This document shows positions 1 through 7,335 of a DNA stretch of 64,000 bases, in pieces; within the stretch, counting starts at the first letter, position 1; the number at the start of each line of letters is the position of its first letter. Source of the DNA: Desulfurivibrio sp044068625 (GTDB taxonomy: Bacteria > Desulfobacterota > Desulfobulbia > Desulfobulbales > Desulfurivibrionaceae). The translations under genes and the position numbers were made by a program. The stretch spans positions 1 to 64,000 of the forward strand of contig NZ_JBIPKH010000003.1 in NCBI RefSeq assembly GCF_044068625.1, given 5' to 3'. The notes beneath the pieces were generated by a model. The model made no database searches. It saw nothing but the letters and a program-made list of their open reading frames with translations, and had not been told where the DNA came from.

Positions 1-132
1 AATTTCACTTTTGATTTTTGCTTCGTTCATGGCATTTTTAATGCTCAGGTGATAGCTGGCAAAGCCGATGACCGCGATGGCCAGAAATCCGAGAATGCCC
101 ATGACTAAAACCGATCTCATCCGAATGCCCAT
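1..132 (-). CDS. N-terminus of a membrane-anchored protein (partial, cut by window edge)
   Basis: Only the first 44 codons are present; the gene runs off the left edge. The start is ATG at 132 because AAGGAG lies six bases upstream. The fragment begins with a short basic segment (MGIRMR) and one long hydrophobic helix (residues about 7-27) ending in FASYHLS, then turns hydrophilic (KNAMNEAKIKSE). This single N-terminal anchor followed by a periplasmic segment is typical of signalling proteins such as Tll0287-like/DUF3365 sensors or chemoreceptors, but no diagnostic domain is visible, so the product cannot be named. It is separated from the next operon by about 230 bases and has its own candidate promoter. 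Confidence 0.55.
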   Translation of the reverse strand, partial: MGIRMRSVLVMGILGFLAIAVIGFASYHLSIKNAMNEAKIKSEI

Positions 133-256
133 GGTTTACTCCTTGCTGGAATGGTGACTGGGGGCAGGCCCCGGGGGGGTACGCTCTCGACCGGGAAGTT
201 CGTCCTTGGTCAAAGCTTTGAACATGACGGCCCTAGGACCAGTAAAATAAATGCAA

Positions 257-284
257 ATAGTACCCGTCTTTAGCCATCGGTCAA
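257..284 (-). promoter_or_regulatory. Candidate sigma70 promoter for the membrane protein at the left edge
   Basis: On the minus strand TTGACC (279-284) and TACTAT (257-262) are separated by 16 bases and point toward the gene that starts at 132. Both hexamers are close to the sigma70 consensus. The roughly 120-base leader between the -10 and the start codon shows nothing else recognisable. Confidence 0.5.
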
Positions 285-362
285 GCTAAAAAAGTCGACA
301 GGTCGCAAATAACCGGGCTGCGTCAGTGTTACCAGGTGGCAGTAATGGCCCGCCTTTCTCCT

Positions 363-1001
363 TTACAGCACCTTGGCGACATTGGTCCTGAACTCCTGCT
401 CCATGGGGGGATCATCGATCTCCCGACAGAGAGCTTCCACCAGCTCGGGAAACCGGGACTTAGCAAGCTCCCCGGTGGCCAGCCACTTTTCAACGGTTTC
501 CCTGATCACCATATCGGCGATGGGTCCGATGGCCCGAGCCAGTGATTCCTGAAGAATCGGCAGGGCGCTTTTGAGGGGCTCCTCTTCTTTGGCCTCCTCG
601 TAATCCAATTTTCTCATCTGAGCTTTGACCTGCTGGGCTGCGGCCGGATTCTGTCGGATTTTTTCGGCGGAGTTGCGCAGCTCGCCGATCAGCATGGCGC
701 TGGTCATGTTAAGCAGGGCGAAATTGGTGTCCGGTTCGGCCATGATCACCAGCGTGGAGCCCGGCCCGGCCTGCTTGGCCAGGAGCAGGGTGTCGTCGAA
801 AAGCATCTCCACCGAGTTGACGCTGAGCTTGCAGGGCTCGTTCATCCGGAAGATTCGCTCCAGGGAGGCCTCCAGCTGCTTCATGGCCTCGGGCGAATAG
901 TCGGCGGGCATCTCGGAGAAGAGGAGGCTGGGCTCGGCCATGGAGAAAAAGGCTCCCCTGACCCCGGGCAGCATGGTTATTTCCTGTAGTAACGCTTCCA
1001 T
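363..1001 (-). CDS. Roadblock/LC7-like domain protein (last gene of polarity operon)
   Basis: 212 aa soluble protein. Residues 1-120 have the alternating helix/strand pattern of a roadblock (MglB-like) domain, including the hydrophobic strand STLVIMAE near residue 82 and a helix around SAMLIGELRN. The remaining 90 residues are predicted helical and charged and have no family I recognise. Roadblock proteins act as GTPase-activating or scaffold partners of small Ras-like GTPases such as MglA, which is encoded upstream in the same operon. The gene follows the response regulator by 17 bases and is the last gene of the run. The roadblock assignment is by pattern and is weaker than for the 132-aa protein at 6690-7088. 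Confidence 0.6.
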   Translation of the reverse strand: MEALLQEITMLPGVRGAFFSMAEPSLLFSEMPADYSPEAMKQLEASLERIFRMNEPCKLSVNSVEMLFDDTLLLAKQAGPGSTLVIMAEPDTNFALLNMTSAMLIGELRNSAEKIRQNPAAAQQVKAQMRKLDYEEAKEEEPLKSALPILQESLARAIGPIADMVIRETVEKWLATGELAKSRFPELVEALCREIDDPPMEQEFRTNVAKVL

Positions 1002-1018
1002 ATTCCCACTCCTGGTTT

Positions 1019-2170
1019 CTAGAGCAGACCGGGTTGGCCCACTTTGGCGCGGGCTACCACCGGACCGAGGGTGGCCGCGATTTTGATCGGCGACGCTTCC
1101 GGGGCGAGCTCAATGCCCACCGTGATTTCGGGACCGGGAATGATCAGCAGCTTGTTGCCTTCGGCCTGGGCGAGAATGATGTGCTTCGGCATGGTCGGGC
1201 CGTTGAGGGCGTTTCTGATCTTGTCCGCTGTTACCACCACGTAATTGACAAAGGGTTTAAACTCCCGGTTGTTGACGTTTTTGCGCATAATGGTGGAGCC
1301 GCCGTTGGTAACCAGCACCAGGCGGTTGATGCCGGGAATGGTGTTGAGCAGTGCTTCCATCTCGCCGCCGATGGCGGATTGACTGGCGGGTTCGGACATG
1401 GCCGGATTGGGCGGCGGGAGTTTGGTGCCCCCCAGGTCGAGATCATCCGCCGCCGCCGCGGCGGGTTCAGGGGCCGGAGCCGCTTCCGCCGCCCTTTTCT
1501 GGGCCCGCTCGTCACTGAAGCGGGCCCCTTCGATGAGAATAAACCCCAGGGGTTCCGAGATGGTTCGTTTACGGTTCTGGCAGAAGTTATAGATTTCGAT
1601 CTCGGCCTGTTCCCAGCTGATGATCTCGAAGGCGGCCTCAAGCCCCTCCAGCGGCTCGGTGAAGGCGTTGATCAGTTCGCCGTTCTCGAAAAAGAGGATG
1701 CCGGTGCGGGTCCCGGCCTTCACCGTCAGAGTACAGGTTTTGCGATCCAGCTCCAGCAGCTGGAGGAAGGAGGAGAGGGAGACCCCGGTTACCCGCCCCT
1801 TGGCCCCCGCCGCCAGGCCGTCCACGATTTTTTTCAGCAGCAGATCAAAGTCGATGGGCTTTTCAATATACTGGAAGGCGCCCATGGTCATCAGCCGGTC
1901 TTCCATCTCGGGGGTGCCGTAGGCGGTCATGGCGATCACCGGGATGATCGCTCCCAGCTTGCTGACCCGGCCGATCAGTTCAAAACCGTCCATCTCCGGC
2001 ATTTTCAGGTCGGTAACCATCAGGTTGACCGGGGTTTTGGCCAGCAGGGCCAAGGCCTCCTTGCCGTTTTCGGCCGTGAGCAGCTCAAATTTATCGGCGT
2101 GATTTTTACACATCTCCTGCAAACTGAGTAAAAATCCCCGATCGTCGTCCACGATCAAAACTTTCTTCAT
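1019..2170 (-). CDS. Response regulator: receiver + PATAN (DUF4388) + roadblock-like domain
   Basis: 383 aa. Residues 1-120 are a CheY-like receiver: acidic pocket DDD near residue 8, phospho-acceptor Asp in VTDLKMPEMDG (about residue 54), Thr in MTAYG and Lys in IEKP. Residues about 128-225 match the PATAN/DUF4388 pattern (SLSSFLQLLELDRKT, then GILFFENGELINA). A low-complexity Ala/Pro/Glu linker follows, and the last 110 residues look like a roadblock fold. No DNA-binding domain is seen, so output is probably through protein contacts, perhaps with the MglA-like GTPase or the PilB-like ATPase of the same operon. PATAN receivers are known to control type IV pilus motors in cyanobacteria; extending that role here is inference. 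Confidence 0.85.
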   Translation of the reverse strand: MKKVLIVDDDRGFLLSLQEMCKNHADKFELLTAENGKEALALLAKTPVNLMVTDLKMPEMDGFELIGRVSKLGAIIPVIAMTAYGTPEMEDRLMTMGAFQYIEKPIDFDLLLKKIVDGLAAGAKGRVTGVSLSSFLQLLELDRKTCTLTVKAGTRTGILFFENGELINAFTEPLEGLEAAFEIISWEQAEIEIYNFCQNRKRTISEPLGFILIEGARFSDERAQKRAAEAAPAPEPAAAAADDLDLGGTKLPPPNPAMSEPASQSAIGGEMEALLNTIPGINRLVLVTNGGSTIMRKNVNNREFKPFVNYVVVTADKIRNALNGPTMPKHIILAQAEGNKLLIIPGPEITVGIELAPEASPIKIAATLGPVVARAKVGQPGLL

Positions 2171-2241
2171 AACACCCCTCGTTATGTGGTGAAAAATCCC
2201 GGAAGCCGCGGTTGCCGCAGCAGGAACAACCGGGGATTGCT

Positions 2242-4593
2242 CTACTTGATACAGGCCGCCCTGATCTGGTGCAGGTCGGTCAAACCCTGGAACACCTTTC
2301 TGATCCCATCCTGCTTCAGGGTCTGCATTCCCCCCCGCATGGCCTCGTCCCGGATCTCGCTGATGGGACTGTTTCTGACAATCATGTTTTTGAGCTCATC
2401 GGTAACCGTCATCAACTCATGGATGGCGATTCGCCCGACATAGCCGCTTTCCCGGCACTTCCCGCAGCCCTTGGGGCGGAAGAGGGTGGCCTGGGCAAAA
2501 TCCTGCTCGGTCAAAGGGTAAAGGGGGTGGAGACCATACTCCGTCGTCAGCAGTTCGCGTTCCTCCTGGGTCGGGAGATGGGGCTCCCGGCAGTGGGGGC
2601 AGAGGCGGCGCACCAGGCGCTGGGCCAGGATCCCCAGCAGAGAATCGGAAAAATTGAAAGGGTCGACCTTCATCCCCAGCAGGCGGGTGACCGTTTCCGG
2701 GGCGCTGTTGGTATGCAGGGTAGAGAACACCAGATGGCCGGTGAGGGCGCTTTCCACCACAATTTCGGCCGTTTCCGGATCGCGGGTTTCGCCGACCATG
2801 ATGATGTCGGGGTCGGCCCGGAGAAAGGCCCGCAGGGCCCGGGCAAAATTCAGGCCGATCTTTTTTTCCACCTGCACCTGGCGCATCCCCTCCTGGACAA
2901 TTTCCACCGGATCCTCGATGGTCCAGATCTTTTTTTCCGGGCGGTTGACAAAATTGAGGGCGCTGTGCAGGGTGGTGGTTTTGCCGGAGCCGGTGGGGCC
3001 CACCACCAGGATCAGGCCGTAGGGCATCTCCAGCAGCCGGCAAAGTTCCCGGTGGTTGCGTTCGGAGAGGTTCATCCGGTCCAGGGGCAGGGCGCCGCCG
3101 CCGCTGAGAATTCGCAGGACCATGTCTTCATTGCCCCCATGGGTGGGCAGGGTGGCGACCCGCAGCTCAATCTTGCCATGGCGGGTTTTCAGGTTTATTT
3201 TGCCATCCTGGGGCAGCCGTTTTTCCGAGATATCCAGTTTGGAGATGATTTTCAGCCGCGAGATCAGGGAGCGCTTGTAGGTGTGGGGAATGTTTTTGTA
3301 GGGGGTGCAGGCCCCATCGACCCGGAAACGGATGGCGGTGCCCTTCTTGCCGGGCAGGGACTCGATATGGATATCCGAAGCCCGGCGGGTCACGGCGTCC
3401 TCGATGATCTTGTTGGCCATCTGGACAATCACCCCGTCGGCGGCGCTGCCGATCTCCTCATCATCTTCCGCCGTCCCCTCGTCATGCTCTTCCAGCAGTT
3501 CGATGGTGGCGAACACATCCTGCTGAGCCGTTCCGGCATCGGCGGAATGTTTGCCGTAAAAATAGTCGATGAACCGGTTGATATCCTCCTTGAGGGCCAC
3601 CGCCAGCCTGAACTCGGTGCCGTGCAGTACCGAACGGATGTTGTCATGCTTGCCCAGGTCGTTGGGGTTGTCGACCAGGACCATGATTTTGCCGTCGCCG
3701 CCGACGATGGGGACAAAAAGGTTGGTACGGAAGTAGTTCTCCTTGATCCCCTGGATGCAGACCGGGCGCTCCACCTCCTCGTTGTCGACAAATTCGACGA
3801 AGGGACACTGGTAGTATTCGCTCAAGGAAGTTCCCAGCTGCTGCTTGGCGACCCTGAATTCGCTGAGCAGGATGTTGTCCAGGGTGTTGTTGTGCAGCTT
3901 GGCTTTCGCCTTGGCCTCCTCGAACTGGGCCGGGGTGATCAGTCGGCTGCGGACCAGGCCGATAAAGCGCCCGTATTTCCCCGCGGTCTGGGAGAGGGCG
4001 GTCAGCCGCTTGTGGGCATTACGGAAGGCGGGGTCAAGGGCGACGATCTGTTTTAGGGTGTTGATGGCGGGGGAGACCGAGCCGGTGCGCTCGTAAGTTA
4101 TCGCCAGGGCGTCCAGGAGTTGAAGCAGCTCATTTTGACGGACAGCCCCTTTTTGCTGGCAGGCCTTTTCGAAATGCTCAATGGCCTCAAACGGCCGGTC
4201 CAGTTGCAGGCAGCACTCGCCGATTTTGCCGTGGACCACGGCCTGCCGGAAGCTGCCCCCCAGCAGCCGGTGGAGCTGGTCGTTGGCCTCGGTGTAAAAG
4301 CCGGCCATCATCAGGCCCATGGCGTTCTCGAAGCGGTCGGCTTCGGACAGCTCGGCCTCGGCGGGCGCGGCGGGGCGGGGGGCGGCCCCCTTGTGGGAAC
4401 TGCTGGTCTGGATGGCAACCATCCGTTCCGCCAGCTGATCCCGGAGAATGGGCTGATCTTTGCCCACCTCGGCCAGCAAAGCCTGGTAGATCTGCAGGGC
4501 TTCCTCTATCAGGCCCTGGCTGGAGTAGAGATCCGCCTCGGCCATTTTCGCTTCCAGCTGGCTGGGAGCGGCTGTGGTGGTTGGCATGCTCAT
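2242..4593 (-). CDS. PilB/GspE-family ATPase with N-terminal TPR region and MshEN-like domain
   Basis: 783 aa. Residues about 10-205 are TPR-like helical repeats, an unusual addition for this family. Residues about 225-345 resemble the MshEN/GspE N-terminal domain, which in some family members binds cyclic di-GMP. Residues 385-783 are the secretion-type hexameric ATPase: Walker A GPTGSGKTT near 532, Asp box DPDIIMVGETRD near 595, His box LVFSTLHTN near 622, and a CxxC...CxxC zinc site (CPHC near 665, CGKC near 710). Such ATPases power assembly of type IV pili or type II secretion pseudopili. No other pilus gene is in the window, so the cognate machine is unknown. The ATG directly abuts the upstream TAA, suggesting translational coupling. 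Confidence 0.9.
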   Translation of the reverse strand: MSMPTTTAAPSQLEAKMAEADLYSSQGLIEEALQIYQALLAEVGKDQPILRDQLAERMVAIQTSSSHKGAAPRPAAPAEAELSEADRFENAMGLMMAGFYTEANDQLHRLLGGSFRQAVVHGKIGECCLQLDRPFEAIEHFEKACQQKGAVRQNELLQLLDALAITYERTGSVSPAINTLKQIVALDPAFRNAHKRLTALSQTAGKYGRFIGLVRSRLITPAQFEEAKAKAKLHNNTLDNILLSEFRVAKQQLGTSLSEYYQCPFVEFVDNEEVERPVCIQGIKENYFRTNLFVPIVGGDGKIMVLVDNPNDLGKHDNIRSVLHGTEFRLAVALKEDINRFIDYFYGKHSADAGTAQQDVFATIELLEEHDEGTAEDDEEIGSAADGVIVQMANKIIEDAVTRRASDIHIESLPGKKGTAIRFRVDGACTPYKNIPHTYKRSLISRLKIISKLDISEKRLPQDGKINLKTRHGKIELRVATLPTHGGNEDMVLRILSGGGALPLDRMNLSERNHRELCRLLEMPYGLILVVGPTGSGKTTTLHSALNFVNRPEKKIWTIEDPVEIVQEGMRQVQVEKKIGLNFARALRAFLRADPDIIMVGETRDPETAEIVVESALTGHLVFSTLHTNSAPETVTRLLGMKVDPFNFSDSLLGILAQRLVRRLCPHCREPHLPTQEERELLTTEYGLHPLYPLTEQDFAQATLFRPKGCGKCRESGYVGRIAIHELMTVTDELKNMIVRNSPISEIRDEAMRGGMQTLKQDGIRKVFQGLTDLHQIRAACIK

Positions 4594-6030
4594 TTAGAGG
4601 GAAGCGGTTCTGACGGTTATCACCCGGACGGTTTGATCGCCTTTGCTGAGTCTGCCGGCGACCATGGAGTCGGGATCGTTTTCGGGAATCCAGCGCCACT
4701 GGGGAGTGACCTGCAGGAGGTCGATGGGGGCTCCCACCCGAAAGGCGGTGCCGCTGTTTTCCTTAAAGAGCAGGACGATGGGAGCTTTCTTGGCCGCCCG
4801 TCCCTCCGCGCCATCCGTGGCCATGGGTACCGCCATGTTATTGAGGATCGACTCGGAGTTGTGGGCCAGGTCGCCGGTAACTTTGGATTTGATCCGGCCG
4901 AAAAGACCTTCTTTCAGATTTTTGAGCGGGAAGAAGGGGCCGGTGGCCCCTTTGGGCGGCACCCCCTGGAAGGCGATCTGGTCGGGGAGAAAGGCGACCG
5001 TCTGGCCGTTCCAGGTGGTGGTGGCCAGTACCTTCCAGGGAGACGCCCCCGGCGACCGGTTGGCCCCCGGGGCCGGATTCTCCGCGGGAGATGATCCCGG
5101 GCCGCCCTGGCGCCGGGCCTCGTCCAGGGCCTGGGCCAGGATCTCCCGCTGTCGTTCCAGGCGTTTGCGGAGATCGGCGTGGATGGCGTGCAGTTTCTCG
5201 TAGCCCTGGTTTTTGCCAAACAGCCGCTCCATGGGCAAGATCCGTTTGGCAATACATTTCTCCAGAATGGTGAGGTGGGCGGCGATGGCTTCGGTCAACC
5301 TGGGTGAAAGCGCGCCGTTTCGGGTGGGGGGAGCGGCGGCCGGCTGGGCTGCCGCCGTCGGAACCGTCTGCGGCGATTTTGCAACCTGCTCCTCTCTTTC
5401 CTCTCTTTCCTCTCTTTCCTCCTGTTCCTCCCGCTCCTCGGGGGTCGCCACCCGGTCATCATCCTTCAGGATGTGGGGGGCCACGGCGCGCAGCCTGGCC
5501 AGGGCCAGGACCACCATGTTTTGGGCCCCGGCGCCGGGGTCTTCGGCAATCATGGTCGCTTTGATCGCCTCCATCCCCTCCTGCATGGCTTTGGGGGCCG
5601 AAGTGGGCACAATCTGCGAGGCCACCGCCATGGAGTCCAGGATCTCCTCCATGGTGCTGAAGAGCTCGGCCAGGTCCTCGGCCCGCTCCGAGTCAAGAAT
5701 CGCCTGGATATTTCGCAAGGCCAGGCGGGTCAGGTCGATGTTGGTCTGGGAGATCTCCCAGTCCAGGGAGAGGAGGGCCTCCTCCAGGTTGTAAATCTCC
5801 TCGGGGATTGCCGACGCTTTGTCGGCAGTCGTTTCGGGGGCGGGGGCAGGGGGGGGAGGAGCCGCGGCGGGCTTGGGATCGGTGGCCCGCCGGGCCGCCG
5901 ACCCCGGGTCCTGGCCGTTACCTGCGGTTTTATCGGTTTTTTCGTTATCACCGCTGTAGGGGCCGAAGAGGTTGTCGATGGCGTCGTCGAGTTCGCTGTG
6001 GAATTCCTGCTCTGCCTTGCTTGGGCTCAT
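4594..6030 (-). CDS. Uncharacterised 478-aa protein of the MglA/roadblock/PilB-like operon
   Basis: I do not recognise a family. Residues 1-35 are acidic (AEQEFHSELDDAIDNLFGPY). A Pro/Ala-rich linker follows to about residue 90, then a helical block (about 95-190) with repeated LEEALLSLDWEIS-like patterns. A charged Glu/Arg tract made of near-identical EREE units sits at about 198-213, encoded by tandem copies of a CTCTCTTTC-type 9-mer near 5393-5435. Another helical block contains an IxxHLxILEKCIAKRILPME segment. The C-terminal 170 residues are predicted beta-rich (WKVLATTTWNGQTVAF). There is no signal peptide or membrane segment. Its place between the GTPase and the motor ATPase, with stop and start contiguous, suggests an adaptor or effector of that system; this is inference only. 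Confidence 0.75.
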   Translation of the reverse strand: MSPSKAEQEFHSELDDAIDNLFGPYSGDNEKTDKTAGNGQDPGSAARRATDPKPAAAPPPPAPAPETTADKASAIPEEIYNLEEALLSLDWEISQTNIDLTRLALRNIQAILDSERAEDLAELFSTMEEILDSMAVASQIVPTSAPKAMQEGMEAIKATMIAEDPGAGAQNMVVLALARLRAVAPHILKDDDRVATPEEREEQEEREEREEREEQVAKSPQTVPTAAAQPAAAPPTRNGALSPRLTEAIAAHLTILEKCIAKRILPMERLFGKNQGYEKLHAIHADLRKRLERQREILAQALDEARRQGGPGSSPAENPAPGANRSPGASPWKVLATTTWNGQTVAFLPDQIAFQGVPPKGATGPFFPLKNLKEGLFGRIKSKVTGDLAHNSESILNNMAVPMATDGAEGRAAKKAPIVLLFKENSGTAFRVGAPIDLLQVTPQWRWIPENDPDSMVAGRLSKGDQTVRVITVRTASL

Positions 6031-6072
6031 GCTCTGCTCCTGAGGAATTTGCCGACCTTGGGCTTAAGCTGC

Positions 6073-6690
6073 TTACAGGTTGGTCAGCAGGTGTTTGTTT
6101 GCCACGTGACGGACCGTCTGCTTGCTGATCTCCCGCAGGGTTTCAAAAACCCCCTTGCCTTCCACCGCCGAGGCCAGAAAGGTTTGGACCTTGAGGGTAC
6201 TGTTCAGGTCACTCTCCAGCTCCTCAATGGTCAGGGTGGGAGTGGGGCCCTCGGCCAGGTCCCTTTTGTTGTACTGAATGACCAGGGGCATCTCTTCAAT
6301 TTTGAGCCCGTACTCCAGCAAGTGCTGGCGGAGATCCTGCAGGCTTTCGATATTGCTCTCCCGGCGGACCCGCAAAGGGTCGGCCACGAAAACCAGGCCG
6401 TCCACCCCCTTGAGAACCAGCTTGCGGGTGGCGGCGTACATCACCTGGCCGGGCACGGTGTAGAGCTGGATGCGGATGTTGAAGCCCCGGATGGTGCCCA
6501 GATTAAGGGGGAGCAGATCGAAGAACAGGGTGCGGTCACCTTTGGTGTCGATGGTGAGCATCTTGCCCCGGTCCTTTTCGGCCATGGACTCGTAAACGTT
6601 GAGCAGGTTGGTGGTTTTGCCGCAACGGCCCGGGCCGCAATAGACGATTTTGCAATGTACTTCCCTTTTGCTGAGATCAATCAGGGCCAT
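6073..6690 (-). CDS. mglA: MglA-type small Ras-like GTPase
   Basis: 205 aa cytoplasmic GTPase. P-loop GPGRCGKTT lies near residue 18. In place of the canonical DxxG switch-II motif it has YTVPGQVMYAATRK (about residue 77), the signature of the bacterial MglA family. The guanine-specificity motif is NKRD (about residue 142). MglA sets front-back polarity and positions type IV pili or gliding machinery in Myxococcus; partner roadblock proteins stimulate GTP hydrolysis. The start is ATG at 6690, overlapping the upstream TGA as ATGA, so it is translationally coupled to the roadblock gene. An in-frame TTG at 6693 is less likely. Catalytic identity is firm; a role in motility is inferred from the family and neighbours. 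Confidence 0.93.
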   Translation of the reverse strand: MALIDLSKREVHCKIVYCGPGRCGKTTNLLNVYESMAEKDRGKMLTIDTKGDRTLFFDLLPLNLGTIRGFNIRIQLYTVPGQVMYAATRKLVLKGVDGLVFVADPLRVRRESNIESLQDLRQHLLEYGLKIEEMPLVIQYNKRDLAEGPTPTLTIEELESDLNSTLKVQTFLASAVEGKGVFETLREISKQTVRHVANKHLLTNL

Positions 6691-7088
6691 CAATATCCCT
6701 CGAAAATCTTGAGGATGGTCGCGGAAATATCGTTCACCCGGCAGCGGACCAGCCCCAGGGAAACGTCCTCCCGGAAGATGGTGATCAGGATCAGTTCATC
6801 CCCGATCCGGCTGAAATGGATGTTGTCGGTTTTACCTTTGTGGAACAGCAGGGAGAAATCTTCTTCGCCGATAAGTTTGGCGATCTGGGAGGTGGCCCCC
6901 AGGTTGGCGGCCGCCAGGGCGGCCAGGGAGATGGCGTCGATTTCGGCGGAATCCTGGCCGCAGTTGGAGAGAATGTTGCCGGCGCCGTCAATGAGCAGGG
7001 CGGTGCGGACCCCGGCGCTGATCAGCGAGTTTTCAAGGGCCAGGCGGGTTCTTTCCAGAATTCCCGCGGTGAGTATAAAATCCCGCAT
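6690..7088 (-). CDS. Roadblock/LC7 domain protein, MglB-like partner of MglA
   Basis: 132 aa, essentially one roadblock domain: an N-terminal helix, then RTALLIDGAGNILSNCG (about residues 28-44), the helix AISLAALAAANLGATSQIAKLIGE, and strands FSLLFHKGKTDNIHFSRIGDELILITIF. This layout is that of MglB, the GTPase-activating protein of MglA. It is the first gene of the operon, and its TGA overlaps the mglA ATG by ATGA, matching the mglB-mglA order known in Myxococcus. It is unusual that a second roadblock protein and a roadblock-like tail on the response regulator occur in the same operon. Confidence 0.85.
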   Translation of the reverse strand: MRDFILTAGILERTRLALENSLISAGVRTALLIDGAGNILSNCGQDSAEIDAISLAALAAANLGATSQIAKLIGEEDFSLLFHKGKTDNIHFSRIGDELILITIFREDVSLGLVRCRVNDISATILKIFEGY

Positions 7089-7273
7089 ATTGGTTTTCTC
7101 CTACGCTGAGGGAGTTGGAGGGTTACAAATAAATGGAGTCGCAGGCCGGAATTTATGGGGCCCGGGTCAAGGTGATATCAGTTATCAACCGGGCAGTATT
7201 TTGGCGCTTTCCCTCCTTCACGCTTGCTCTGTTCAAGGTAATTAATCAGTTTAACGCAGTAACAACTTGTACG

Positions 7274-7301
7274 ATTTACCTGGAAAAAAAAATGGTGTCA
7301 A
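7274..7301 (-). promoter_or_regulatory. Candidate promoter of the mglA/roadblock operon
   Basis: On the minus strand a perfect TTGACA (7296-7301) is followed 16 bases later by GTAAAT (7274-7279). The spacer contains nine consecutive T. It lies just downstream of the amiC stop and about 185 bases upstream of the first gene of the operon (start 7088). The rest of the 7089-7335 gap shows nothing else I can name. Confidence 0.45.
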
Positions 7302-7316
7302 GCAGAGAACGCCAAC

Positions 7317-7334
7317 CGCTTTCCCCCCAAAGCG
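7317..7334 (-). terminator. Short hairpin after amiC
   Basis: CGCTTT and AAAGCG flank a six-C loop immediately downstream of the amiC stop. It could be a weak terminator of the long amiC-mutS run, but there is no T tract directly after it, so read-through is possible. Confidence 0.3.
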
Positions 7335-7335
7335 T

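Noticed and set aside
5393..5440. Tandem repeats considered as a CRISPR or regulatory array
   Set aside because: Nine-base units with no spacers, in frame within a coding sequence; no Cas genes and no CRISPR-like repeats anywhere in the window.
7283..7291. Run of nine A in the mglA operon promoter as a phase-variation site
   Set aside because: Nine A in a spacer is not long enough to claim switching without population data.
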